Positions 1 to 7,109 of a DNA stretch of 15,462 nt are shown piece after piece. Every line of letters starts with the position of its first letter. The stretch's first letter is position 1. The notes under the pieces are model-generated. The model saw only the letters and a list, made by a program, of their open reading frames with translations. It searched no databases and was not told the DNA's origin. Source of the stretch: Candidatus Neomicrothrix sp. UBA4742 (GTDB taxonomy: Bacteria; Actinomycetota; Acidimicrobiia; Acidimicrobiales; Acidimicrobilacustridaceae); the NCBI GenBank assembly GCA_002403895.1, contig DHIQ01000071.1:22332-37793 (forward strand). The letters run 5' to 3'. A program made the position numbers and the translations under genes.

Positions 1-297
1 ATCGTGGCCTGCGGCGTCGGCCGCCGCCACTCCCGCCCTCACCGACGTGGCCTGCCCCTCGGCCCAGCGCGGGTTGGCCACCAGGGTGACCCGCTCGGCC
101 AGCCCGGCACCGGCCAGGACCTCGCCCACGTCGACCGCGCCGGTCACGACCAGGGTGTCGGCCAGATCGGCGCCCAACGCCGCCTCCACGGCCCACACCA
201 CCATCGGGCGTCCCCGGAACGGAGCAAGCAGCTTGTGGGTGGGTCCGGAAAAGCGCGAGCCCTCCCCCGCGGCCAACACCACGGCCGCGATGGTCAC
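1..297 (-). CDS. MobA/MocA-like molybdopterin nucleotidyltransferase, N-terminal part (cut by left edge)
   Basis: Only the first 99 residues are present; the frame is still open at base 1. The start is a GTG at 297, followed by a beta strand and the nucleotide-binding loop LAAGEGSRF (residues 8-16), then a conserved lysine in THKLLAPF. This is the N-terminal signature of the MobA-like NTP transferase family, which includes MocA (CTP:molybdopterin cytidylyltransferase) and MobA (GTP version). CoxL-type enzymes use the cytidine form of the cofactor, and the rest of the window holds such an enzyme and its maturation factors, so the MocA role is the better inference. No strong ribosome binding site is visible before the GTG. 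The gene is divergent from the plus-strand gene at 393. The missing C-terminal half prevents assigning CTP or GTP preference. Confidence 0.82.
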   Translation of the reverse strand, partial: MTIAAVVLAAGEGSRFSGPTHKLLAPFRGRPMVVWAVEAALGADLADTLVVTGAVDVGEVLAGAGLAERVTLVANPRWAEGQATSVRAGVAAADAAGHD

Positions 298-392
298 GAC
301 CGCACTCGATCCATCTGGTCATGCTCGCGCACGTCCGCTCCACCCGCCTCGTCCGAGGACGGACTCACAACGAGCTCGCCTAAGGTACCGAC
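298..392. promoter_or_regulatory. Divergent intergenic spacer
   Basis: This 95-base gap separates the two outward-facing starts at 297 (minus) and 393 (plus), so it should carry both promoters. I do not see a convincing -35/-10 pair. The only clear signal is AAGG at about 382-385, seven bases before the GTG at 393, which serves as its ribosome binding site. Confidence 0.35.
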
Positions 393-845
393 GTGACCGC
401 CTTCGACCACTCCCCGTCCCAGATCCGCGTGACCATGTTGTTGGCCGAGTCGGCGCAGGTGGCCGACAGCAAGCTGTTCATCCTCGGCGGCGGCATCGCC
501 CTGATCGCCGCTACCCCCAGCCCGCTGGCCGTGGCCATGAAGATCGACGTGCCATGGGACCGCGCCGACCGCCGCCACGAATGGACGCTGGAGTTGCTCG
601 ACGCCGACGGAACCCCGGTGCTCATGGGTGACCGCCCCGTGATCGTGTCCGGCACGTTCGAGGTGGGGCGCAGTGAGCAGCTACAGCCGGGCACGCCTCT
701 CCCCATGCCCCTGGCGGTGAACTTCTCCGGGCTCGTCCTCGCCGCCGGCCAGCGCTTCGCCTGGCGCCTGGTCATCGACGGCGACACCGAGCCCGACTGG
801 CAGGCTGCTTTCACGGTGGGGCCCGAGCCCACAATCGAGGTCTGA
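393..845 (+). CDS. Conserved hypothetical protein, possibly DUF6941-like
   Basis: This 150-residue soluble protein starts at a GTG preceded by AAGG at a seven-base spacing. The N-terminus runs RVTMLLAESAQVADSKLFILGGG (positions 12-34 of the protein). A 'small beta-rich domain opening with LLA-x-A-x-x-x-x-x-KL-x-x-LGGG' recalls the DUF6941 family of unknown function; I recognise that pattern only by memory and with limited certainty. No signal peptide or membrane segment is present. The rest looks beta-rich, with alternating hydrophobic strands (VNFSGLVLAAGQRFAWRLVIDG). It points toward the SH3-like gene on the other strand and stops 16 bases from that gene's stop, so it is not part of the molybdenum-enzyme run. 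No function can be stated. Confidence 0.75.
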   Translation: MTAFDHSPSQIRVTMLLAESAQVADSKLFILGGGIALIAATPSPLAVAMKIDVPWDRADRRHEWTLELLDADGTPVLMGDRPVIVSGTFEVGRSEQLQPGTPLPMPLAVNFSGLVLAAGQRFAWRLVIDGDTEPDWQAAFTVGPEPTIEV

Positions 846-861
846 CCGGACCGCGATCCGC

Positions 862-1398
862 TCAACAGGGCGGGATGCGGCTCGGGTCGTCGACCGCGGC
901 ACCGGTCGCCATCAGGGTGTTGGTGACGTAGCCGGTCACCGCGCCGTAGGTGACCTTGTCCCATTGGCTGTCGGTCTTGGTGGCGCCCTTCACGGGGTCA
1001 CCGGTGGCGGTGCAGGCCACCGCCACCTTGGTCCCCCGCGGGATCTTGCCCAGCTCGGTGCCGGTCTTGGCCGGGGTGGAGCGGATGATGACGGTGCCGA
1101 TCGTGGCGAAGGTGGTGGCGTCAGCCGACGGGTCCGGCCCCGAGTCGGGGGTGGCGCCGGACCCAGGGTCGACCGTCGAATCCACGGTCGAATCGACGAT
1201 GGTGTTCTGGGTAGTGACCGACGAGGTGTCGGAGCCGAACGGCGAATACAGCCAGAACACCTCGGCCACCATGACGGTGACCACCAGCACGGCGACCACG
1301 ATGACCGTCCGCGGCTCGAACCCCAGCCACCGGTGAGGCGGCTTACCGCGACGGGGCGCGGGCGGGCGGTCATCGACGACAGCGGATGCGGGTGGCAC
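862..1398 (-). CDS. Membrane-anchored protein with extracytoplasmic SH3-like domain
   Basis: The protein has 178 residues: a proline/arginine-rich cytoplasmic tail (1-30), one membrane helix (about 31-52), a Ser/Thr/Asp/Pro-rich linker (55-95), and a bacterial SH3-like domain (about 97-166). The SH3 part has the usual run 'IGTVIIRSTPAKTGTELGKI ... GTKVAVAC ... WDKVTYGAVTGYVTNTL'. Such domains commonly bind peptidoglycan or peptides outside the cell. The GTG at 1398 is chosen because no earlier in-frame start gives a sensible N-terminus and it lies 44 bases after the XdhC-type stop codon; the ribosome binding site is weak (GGACGG next to the start). The linker holds a near-tandem repeat, VDSTVDSTVD (68-77). 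It may be the last gene of the upstream run or independent; a direct link to the molybdenum enzyme is not evident. Confidence 0.72.
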   Translation of the reverse strand: MPPASAVVDDRPPAPRRGKPPHRWLGFEPRTVIVVAVLVVTVMVAEVFWLYSPFGSDTSSVTTQNTIVDSTVDSTVDPGSGATPDSGPDPSADATTFATIGTVIIRSTPAKTGTELGKIPRGTKVAVACTATGDPVKGATKTDSQWDKVTYGAVTGYVTNTLMATGAAVDDPSRIPPC

Positions 1399-1441
1399 CC
1401 GTCCAGTATGGCCATCGCCACGACTCGGGAGCAGTTGCCCC

Positions 1442-2245
1442 CTATCCGCGGTGAATGGCCCCGTCGCTGTCGCGCAATGAGGGAGCGACCCGTCCGGTGC
1501 GCAGGGCGATGATCTCGGCACAGATCGAAATAGCCGTCTCCTCGGGCGTGCGGCCGCCCAGGTCGAGGCCGATGGGGGCCATGATCCGGGCGATGCCGGG
1601 GTCGTCGACCCCCTCCTCCCGCAATCGGCGGACCCGCTCGGCATGGGTCCGCCGGCTGCCCATGGCCCCCAGGTAGCCCACGTCGGTCTGCAGCGCAGCC
1701 ACGATGGCAGGCACGTCGAACTTGTGGTCGTGGGTCAGTACGCAGATGGCATCCCGAGGCCCGAGCGTGGCGCCCTCGCGCTCCAGCAGACGGTGGGGCC
1801 AATCGACCACCACGTCATCGGCATCGGGGAACCGTCGGCGGGTGGCGAACACCTCGCGGGCGTCGCACACGGTCACGTGATACCCGAGGACGCGGGCCAC
1901 CTTCACCAGCGCTTTGGTGAAGTCAACCGCGCCGAAGATCAGCATGCGGGGTGGCGGGGCGAACGACTCGATGAACACCGAGACGGCGCCCTCCCGGGCC
2001 TCGCCGTGCTCGCCGTAGTGGCGCACGATGGTGGTACCGGCCTCCAACTCCCCCAGCGCGTCTCGTCCGACCACGCGGTCCAGGTCCGGGTCGCCCAGCG
2101 AGCCCAGCGCCCACGAGCCGGCCGGGTCACGGTCCGGTCCGACCAGGAGCTTTTCCCCGGCGTGGGGCCCCTCGATGACGGTGGCCAGCGCCACCGGGCG
2201 ACTGGCCCGCAACGCGGCGCCAAGCGCGTCGTAGATCTCGGCCAC
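1442..2245 (-). CDS. XdhC/CoxI-type maturation protein with C-terminal Rossmann domain
   Basis: This 267-residue protein belongs to the XdhC/CoxF/CoxI group, which binds molybdenum cofactor and helps its sulfuration and delivery to xanthine dehydrogenase or CO dehydrogenase family apoenzymes. Residues about 101-125 (MLIFGAVDFTKALVKVARVL) start the Rossmann fold of the XdhC C-terminal domain. The later motif GAMGSRRTHAERVRRL (193-208) and GLDLGGRTPEETAISICAEI are typical of that domain. Residues 1-95 look like a divergent copy of the N-terminal XdhC domain, but lack the SGGC cysteine motif found in the preceding gene's product. It starts at a GTG three bases after that gene's TAG, so the two are surely co-translated and may act together as one split XdhC. 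Confidence 0.88.
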   Translation of the reverse strand: MAEIYDALGAALRASRPVALATVIEGPHAGEKLLVGPDRDPAGSWALGSLGDPDLDRVVGRDALGELEAGTTIVRHYGEHGEAREGAVSVFIESFAPPPRMLIFGAVDFTKALVKVARVLGYHVTVCDAREVFATRRRFPDADDVVVDWPHRLLEREGATLGPRDAICVLTHDHKFDVPAIVAALQTDVGYLGAMGSRRTHAERVRRLREEGVDDPGIARIMAPIGLDLGGRTPEETAISICAEIIALRTGRVAPSLRDSDGAIHRG

Positions 2246-2248
2246 CGG

Positions 2249-2563
2249 CTACCAATCCAACGGTTCGATGAACAGGTGGATGGTGCCGCCGCAGGTCAGG
2301 CCGACGGCGAACGCCTCGTCGTCGCTGTAGCCGAACGAGACCAGTCGCCGATCGCCGGTGGCCAGGATGTCGAGCGACTCGGTCACCACCGCGCCCTCCA
2401 CGCATCCACCTGACACCGATCCGGCCACCTCGCCGTCCTCGTTGACGGCCATGGACGCGCCCGGGTCGCGAGGTCCCGAGCCTTCGATGTCGACGACTCG
2501 GGCCAGCGCCACCCGCTTGCCGGCGGCTCGCCAGCGGTCCAGGTCGTCCAAGATTTCCTTCAC
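2249..2563 (-). CDS. XdhC/CoxI N-terminal-domain protein
   Basis: A 104-residue protein that corresponds to the N-terminal XdhC_CoxI domain alone. It carries both conserved cysteine motifs, SGGCVEGAV (Cys54) and GLTCGGTIHLFIE (Cys91); in XdhC-type proteins such cysteines are linked to molybdenum cofactor binding or sulfur transfer. The GTG start is well supported by a perfect AGGAGG six bases upstream, the strongest ribosome binding site in this window. It follows the CoxE-like gene by 46 bases and precedes the Rossmann-domain XdhC gene by three. The full-length E. coli-type XdhC joins both halves in a single chain, so here the function seems split between two polypeptides; split forms occur in other actinobacteria. 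Confidence 0.9.
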   Translation of the reverse strand: MKEILDDLDRWRAAGKRVALARVVDIEGSGPRDPGASMAVNEDGEVAGSVSGGCVEGAVVTESLDILATGDRRLVSFGYSDDEAFAVGLTCGGTIHLFIEPLDW

Positions 2564-2609
2564 GGCATCCTCCTCGGCATGCGGCGCAGCTGGTGCGCCG
2601 GTGATGAGG

Positions 2610-3755
2610 TCATCGGCTGATCACCTGACCCAGCTCCTCGAGCGAGGCCAGCGAATGGCCTTCCACGAACTCGTCTACGTAGGGCAGGGCGACCGCCATG
2701 CCCCGGGCCAGGGGCTCGTAACCCGGAGAGGCCTTGAGCGGGTTGACCCACACCACCCGGTGGGCCACCCGGTGCAGGCGGGCCATCTGCTCGGCCAACT
2801 CCTCGGGGTCACCCCGGTCCCACCCGTCGGACAGGATCACCACCACCGCTCCTCGGGCCATGCCCCGCACCCCCCACTGATCGTTGAACCGGCGCAACCC
2901 TTCGCCCAGCCGGGTTCCGCCCGACCAGTCCTCCACCGCGTGCCCGGCCCGCCCCAGGGCGGTATCGGGGTCACGCGACGACAGCTCGCGGGTAATACGG
3001 GTGAGCCGGGTGCCGAGGGCGAAAGCTTCGACCCGCGACCGGCCCACCACCGCGGCGTGGGCGAAACGCAACAGCGCCCTGGCGTAGGGCTCCATCGACC
3101 CGCTCACGTCGCACAGCAACACGACCCGACGCGGACGCTGCTCAGGCTCGGTGTGGCGGCGCTCCACGGCCTCGCCGCCGGTGCGCAGGGCCTGGCGGAC
3201 GGTGCGGCGCACATCGGGGTGGCCTCGCTGGTGGCGCGACGGGCGCCGGCGACGGCTGCGGCGCAGGGCGCCGGCCAGGTGGAGGTCGGCCATGAGCCGG
3301 TGAGCCTCGTCCAGCTCGGCGTGGGTGTAGGCGGCGAAGTCCTTGTGGCGCAACACCTCGTGGGCGCTGAACCGCACGAGCAGCGTCGGTCCGTCGATGA
3401 GGTCGTCCTCGCCGTCGAGCGGGGCCGCGTCGGGCTCGTCCTCCGCGTCCATGACGACGGTGAACGTCTCGGTGGCGAGCGCCTCGGGCCCCACCACGAA
3501 GCCTCGCCACACCTCAGCGAAGATCCGGTCATAGACGGCGACGTCTTCGGGACGTGAGATCAAGGTGGCACGCCCGGCCCAGTAGACCTGGCGGGTGTCG
3601 GTCCCGCCGACGGCAGCCACCGCCTGGGCGAACACCACGGTGCTGCCCACCGGCACCGCCAGGCCGGCCCGGCGCAGGCTGCGCACGAAGCCCACCAGCA
3701 TCTGTTCGGGCGCGGCGGGCGAAGGCGCGGTCGCCGATGCCCCCCGGCTGCTCAC
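2610..3755 (-). CDS. coxE: CoxE-like VWA domain protein
   Basis: The protein has 381 residues. The C-terminal half is a von Willebrand factor A domain with a complete metal-ion-dependent adhesion site: DVSGSM (216-221), Thr281 in SGGTRLGEGL, and Asp310 in ILSDGWDRGD. The N-terminal half (about 15-205) matches the CoxE helical region, with a basic patch near 165-180. CoxE works with the MoxR-type ATPase CoxD in building the copper/molybdenum centre of CO dehydrogenase, and homologues accompany other molybdenum hydroxylases. The frame stays open far upstream, but the GTG at 3755 is the natural start because it overlaps the CoxD stop codon (GTGA) and gives the usual family length. Translational coupling of the two partners is clear from this. 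Confidence 0.9.
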   Translation of the reverse strand: MSSRGASATAPSPAAPEQMLVGFVRSLRRAGLAVPVGSTVVFAQAVAAVGGTDTRQVYWAGRATLISRPEDVAVYDRIFAEVWRGFVVGPEALATETFTVVMDAEDEPDAAPLDGEDDLIDGPTLLVRFSAHEVLRHKDFAAYTHAELDEAHRLMADLHLAGALRRSRRRRPSRHQRGHPDVRRTVRQALRTGGEAVERRHTEPEQRPRRVVLLCDVSGSMEPYARALLRFAHAAVVGRSRVEAFALGTRLTRITRELSSRDPDTALGRAGHAVEDWSGGTRLGEGLRRFNDQWGVRGMARGAVVVILSDGWDRGDPEELAEQMARLHRVAHRVVWVNPLKASPGYEPLARGMAVALPYVDEFVEGHSLASLEELGQVISR

Positions 3756-4651
3756 GACCCGGCTCGCTCCCGGGCAGATTCGACGAGGGGGCTCAGACCG
3801 TCGCGTCGAGCCCGTTCTTGGTCCTCGCGATATTTCAGGACCGTGCCCAGGGTGAGGTCGACCGAAGCGGCGTCCAACTCGTCGCGGCCCAGGGTGGCCA
3901 GCGCCATGGCCCAGTCGATCGTCTCGGCCACGCCCGGTGGCTTGTAGAGGCCCAACCCCCGGAACGCCTCGGTGGCGGCCGCCACTTGGCGGGCCAAGGT
4001 CTCGGCCACACCCGGCGCCCGCAGCCGCACGATGGCGACCTCGCGGTCGAAGTCCGGGTGCTCGACCCAGTGGTAGAGGCAGCGTCGCTTGAGCGCGTCG
4101 TGCACGTCGCGGGTGCGGTTGGAGGTGATGATCACCACCGGTGGCACCGCCGCTCGGAACGTGCCCAGCTCGGGCACGGTGACGGCGTACTCGGCCAGGA
4201 TCTCCAGCAGGAACGCTTCGAACTCGTCGTCGGCCCGGTCGACCTCGTCGATGAGCAGCACCGGGGGCGGACCGTCGCCCTGGATCAGCGCCTGCAGCAG
4301 GGGACGGCGCACCAGGAACCGCTCGGAGTAGAGCTCGTCCTCCAGGGCCTCGGCCCCGCCCGCCAGCTCGCCGGTGGCCTCCGCCGCCCGGAGGTGGAGG
4401 AGCTGGCGGGAGTAGTCCCATTCGTAGACGGCCTGGCTCACGTCGATGCCCTCGTAACACTGCAGCCGGATCAGCTCGCCGCCCGTCCAGCGGGCCAGCA
4501 CCTTGGCCACCTCGGTCTTGCCCACCCCCGCCTCGCCCTCCAACAGCAGGGGCCGCCGGAGCTCGAGGGCGAGGAACACCGCCGTGGCCAGCCCCTCGTC
4601 GGCCAGATAGCCGTGTTCAGCCAGCGCGCGGGACACCTCGTCGAGTTGCAC
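3752..4651 (-). CDS. coxD: MoxR-family AAA+ ATPase, CoxD-like
   Basis: This 299-residue AAA+ ATPase shows Walker A GEAGVGKT (39-46), Walker B VLLIDEVD (131-138), sensor 1 SNRT (177-180) and the conserved arginines after HDALKRRCLYHW. The pattern and length match the MoxR/CoxD group, chaperone-like ATPases that act with a VWA protein to mature metalloenzymes. The VWA partner CoxE follows with a four-base overlap. The start is a GTG at 4651; no in-frame alternative lies in the 33-base gap after the pirin gene, and the ribosome binding site is weak. Since form I and form II hydroxylase clusters both carry coxD homologues, the gene does not prove a CO-oxidising enzyme. Confidence 0.9.
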   Translation of the reverse strand: MQLDEVSRALAEHGYLADEGLATAVFLALELRRPLLLEGEAGVGKTEVAKVLARWTGGELIRLQCYEGIDVSQAVYEWDYSRQLLHLRAAEATGELAGGAEALEDELYSERFLVRRPLLQALIQGDGPPPVLLIDEVDRADDEFEAFLLEILAEYAVTVPELGTFRAAVPPVVIITSNRTRDVHDALKRRCLYHWVEHPDFDREVAIVRLRAPGVAETLARQVAAATEAFRGLGLYKPPGVAETIDWAMALATLGRDELDAASVDLTLGTVLKYREDQERARRDGLSPLVESARERAGS

Positions 4652-4684
4652 CGGTTCAGTCTGGCAGGCCCGGATGAAAATCGG

Positions 4685-5398
4685 TCAGGCCGTGGCCCAG
4701 ATGAGCACCTCGGCGCCGGACTCGCCCGCCGTCAGCCGCGGGCTACCCGCACCGGTGAGGCGCACGGCGTCACCTTCGGCCAGCCCGCCCGCCCCTTCGA
4801 GCGCGACGGATCCGACGGCGATGAACACATGGGTGTGGGCTGCGTCGGGCACGCTCACCGTCTCGCCGGGCGTGAGGCGACCGCCCCACAGCACCGCATC
4901 GCGTTGGCGGATGCTGATCGCCGCGTCGTGGCCCTGGCCCGACGCGATGGGCACCAGGCCACCCCGCTCGAGTTCGGCGTTGATGTCGAGCTGCTGGTAG
5001 CCCGGCTCGATCGACTCGGTGTCGGGGAGCACCCACATCTGCACGAAGTGGACAGGCTCGCTCCCGCTGGGGTTCATCTCCGAATGCCAGATACCGGTGC
5101 CGGCGCTCATCCGCTGGGCCAGGCCGGGATAAAGGATGCCGCGATTGTGCAGGGTGTCGGAGTGCTCGAGCTCGCCGTCGAGCACCCAGGTGATGATCTC
5201 CATGTCCCGATGGGGGTGGGTGTCGAATCCGGTGCCGGGGTCGACCCGGTCGTCGTTGTTGACCAGCAACAGCCCGTGGTGGGTGTTGTCGGGGTCGTAG
5301 TGACGGCTGAAGCTGAAGCTGTGGTTCGAATGCAGCCACCCGGCCTCGGTGTGGAACCGGTCGGCGGAACGGCGGACGTCGATGGTGGGCGTGCTCAT
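4685..5398 (-). CDS. Pirin family protein
   Basis: This 237-residue bicupin has the full metal-binding set of the pirin family: His61 and His63 in DTHPHRDMEIITW, and His105 and Glu107 in GTGIWHSEMNP. The opening with FHTEAGWLHSNHSFSF and YDPDNTHHG is also typical. Bacterial pirins bind iron or other divalent metals; some show quercetin 2,3-dioxygenase activity in vitro, others bind enzymes, so the role here is open. ATG start at 5398 with GGAG seven bases before. Only 33 bases separate its stop from the CoxD-like gene, so it may be read through into the maturation block, but it has its own AT-rich leader at about 5399-5481. It is cytoplasmic, with no signal peptide. Confidence 0.92.
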   Translation of the reverse strand: MSTPTIDVRRSADRFHTEAGWLHSNHSFSFSRHYDPDNTHHGLLLVNNDDRVDPGTGFDTHPHRDMEIITWVLDGELEHSDTLHNRGILYPGLAQRMSAGTGIWHSEMNPSGSEPVHFVQMWVLPDTESIEPGYQQLDINAELERGGLVPIASGQGHDAAISIRQRDAVLWGGRLTPGETVSVPDAAHTHVFIAVGSVALEGAGGLAEGDAVRLTGAGSPRLTAGESGAEVLIWATA

Positions 5399-5481
5399 CA
5401 GGTGACTCCAAAGCAGGTCGAGCAGGTTGTTTCCTATTCAACTACCTTTGCCCCGCCCCTATTCCTGTCCCGAGCCCCCAA
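5399..5481 (-). promoter_or_regulatory. AT-rich leader with inverted repeat before the pirin gene
   Basis: The spacer between the YceI-like stop and the pirin start contains the most AT-rich patch in this part of the window, at about 5424-5449. Plus-strand AGGTTG (5424-5429) pairs with CAACTACCT (5439-5447): the core is GTTG/CAAC across nine bases, and the outer AGG/CCT arms match with two extra bases on one side. This would suit an operator and promoter for the pirin gene. No clean -35/-10 pair can be assigned. Confidence 0.4.
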
Positions 5482-6171
5482 TTAGGCCGGGATGAAGGTG
5501 AGCTGGAGCTCGAACTCGCCGTGATCGTCGACCGACACGATGCCGTTGGTGGGCGGGTCCATGCCGTAGTCGGAGAACACCACCGGAGCGCTCCCGGCCA
5601 CGCTGATGGTGCCCCCGTCCCATTGCGCCTTGAGCGGGACGTCCACCGTCTTGGTCTGGCCGTGCAGCGTCAGCTCACCGGCGGCGGTGAACTCCACGCT
5701 CTGGCCCTTGACCGGCGCCGAGGGCAACGTGATGGGCTTGGTCAGCTTGAAGGTGGCCTGAGGGAACGTGTTGGTCTGCAGGCCCCGGGTCTTGATCTGG
5801 CTGTCCCGGGCCGCCCGATCGCTCTTGAGCCGGGACACGTCGGCGTTGATCTCGGCCGCCGAGATGGTCGAGCCCGAAATCGTCAGGGTCCCCTCTACGG
5901 CTGGGGTATGTCCGGCGGCTTCCTTCTTGATGGTCTCGCCCGCGAACAGTTCGTTCACCCGGTAGCCCACGAAGACGTTGTCAGCCGGGGCCACCTTCCA
6001 CGTGCCATCGGCCGAAGCCTTGTCGCTGGGGGCACCGGCGACGCTCGAGTTGGTCTGCAGGGACGCCCGGGGCGGAGCGTCGTCGCGCAGCACGAACCAG
6101 TAGAACCCGGCTCCGCCCACCAGGATCACCAACGCGACGGCGACGAGGGCGTACTTGGCTGACTTCTGCAT
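5482..6171 (-). CDS. YceI-like domain protein with N-terminal membrane anchor
   Basis: This 229-residue protein has one N-terminal membrane helix (about 6-27, starting after basic residues, so signal anchor or uncleaved signal), a short linker, and a YceI-like lipocalin-type domain (about 57-229). Typical YceI features are GTWKVAPADNVFVGYRVNE near the domain start, 'LQTNTFPQATFKLT', 'GELTLHGQTKTVDVPL' and the closing beta strand. YceI proteins bind isoprenoid or amide lipids in a hydrophobic channel; the native ligand here is unknown. The domain would face outside the cell. ATG start at 6171 with only a weak AGAAAG binding site. It lies 107 bases after the ABC permease stop and 83 bases before the pirin start, so co-transcription is possible but not shown by overlap. 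Confidence 0.88.
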   Translation of the reverse strand: MQKSAKYALVAVALVILVGGAGFYWFVLRDDAPPRASLQTNSSVAGAPSDKASADGTWKVAPADNVFVGYRVNELFAGETIKKEAAGHTPAVEGTLTISGSTISAAEINADVSRLKSDRAARDSQIKTRGLQTNTFPQATFKLTKPITLPSAPVKGQSVEFTAAGELTLHGQTKTVDVPLKAQWDGGTISVAGSAPVVFSDYGMDPPTNGIVSVDDHGEFELQLTFIPA

Positions 6172-6278
6172 CGTTCTGCTTTCTGGGGAATCGGTCAGGT
6201 CAGGCTAGGTGGGGAGTCGGACGCCAGCCCGGTGCTGTCCAACTACGTCCCCCGCCGCTCAATGGTTCATCCCGGGTG
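6172..6278. other. Gap between ABC permease and YceI-like gene
   Basis: A 107-base non-coding gap with no clear hairpin and no strong promoter. The minus strand has TAGCCT (plus-strand 6202-6207), which fits the actinobacterial -10 form TANNNT, but no matching -35 stands 16-18 bases upstream. This gap is the natural place for the exporter operon to end or for an internal promoter to lie. Confidence 0.25.
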
Positions 6279-7109
6279 TCAGCGGTTGAGGGTGCGGAAG
6301 CCTCGCCAGGCGTACCAGCCGAGGAGCAGGCCGCTCACCGCCAGGGCCACCAACCCCGGCCAGGTGGTGGACCAGGTGACCGGGCCGAGGAACCCCTGGC
6401 GGGCCATCTTGAGCACATAGGTGAACGGGTTGCGGGCGGCCACCCAGTGCAGCCAGCCGGTCATGGCCTCGAGGGGTACCTGACCAATGGAGAGGAACAT
6501 CACCACGAAGATGCCGACCTGGACGAGCGAGCCGGCCCGCTGCGTCCGTATCCGGTAGGTGACCCCGAGCCCCCACAGGCTGGCCACCACGGCCAACCCG
6601 AGGGCGGCGATGGTCAGCGTCACATAGCCGGCGAGCCCGGCCTGCATCCGGGCGCCGCCGAGCAGGGCGATGGGCACCACGGTGACCAGTGGGATGAAGG
6701 CGCGCAGCATTGCGTAGACCAAGGGTCCGGCGACGAGCGCTGGGCGGGCAGCGGGAGCCAGCAACAGCCGATCGTAGAAACCGTTCTCCAGGTCGCGACC
6801 CACTGAGAAGGAGGCGCCCAGGCCGGCGAACGACGCCCCCTGGAGCACCGCGAACGGGGCCATCCAGTTGAGGATGTTGTTGGTCGGGAACCCGGGGAGG
6901 CCGGTGAGGGCGCTGAACGCCCCACTGAAGGCCAGGGTGAAGAAGATCGGCATGATGACGACGGGGATGAGCGTGACCGGCACCCGGGCCACGCCGAGCA
7001 CGCCGCGATTGGTCAGGACCTTGACTACTTCCAGGGTGTGACCCTGGTGCGCTTCGGCCAGGTGCGGCGGTACCGGGGACACCGGCGAGAGCGAGTCCAC
7101 GGCGCTCAT
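6279..7109 (-). CDS. ABC-2 type permease (second subunit)
   Basis: This 276-residue integral membrane protein has about six membrane helices (first at about 43-66). It carries the ABC-2/DrrB-type signature DLENGFYDRLLLAP (106-119) and a C-terminal ARNPFTYVL motif (225-233). The ATG start overlaps the stop of the first permease (ATGA), giving tight translational coupling. It is related to, but clearly different in sequence from, the first permease; together they likely form a heterodimeric channel for the ATPase encoded just upstream. DrrAB-type exporters move drugs, lipids or polyketide-like compounds out of the cell; the substrate here is unknown. Confidence 0.9.
   Translation of the reverse strand: MSAVDSLSPVSPVPPHLAEAHQGHTLEVVKVLTNRGVLGVARVPVTLIPVVIMPIFFTLAFSGAFSALTGLPGFPTNNILNWMAPFAVLQGASFAGLGASFSVGRDLENGFYDRLLLAPAARPALVAGPLVYAMLRAFIPLVTVVPIALLGGARMQAGLAGYVTLTIAALGLAVVASLWGLGVTYRIRTQRAGSLVQVGIFVVMFLSIGQVPLEAMTGWLHWVAARNPFTYVLKMARQGFLGPVTWSTTWPGLVALAVSGLLLGWYAWRGFRTLNR

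Noticed and set aside
3756..4460. Long N-terminal extension of the CoxE-like frame up to 4460
   Set aside because: The extension is antisense-free but overlaps CoxD in another frame and is Arg/Gly-rich nonsense; the GTG at 3755 overlapping the CoxD stop is the expected start.
2358..5485. Two long plus-strand open frames (2358-3557 and 3554-5485)
   Set aside because: They lie opposite well-supported genes (XdhC, CoxE, CoxD, pirin), are rich in Arg/Pro/Gly/His, and show no recognisable domain. They are by-products of GC-rich codon use.
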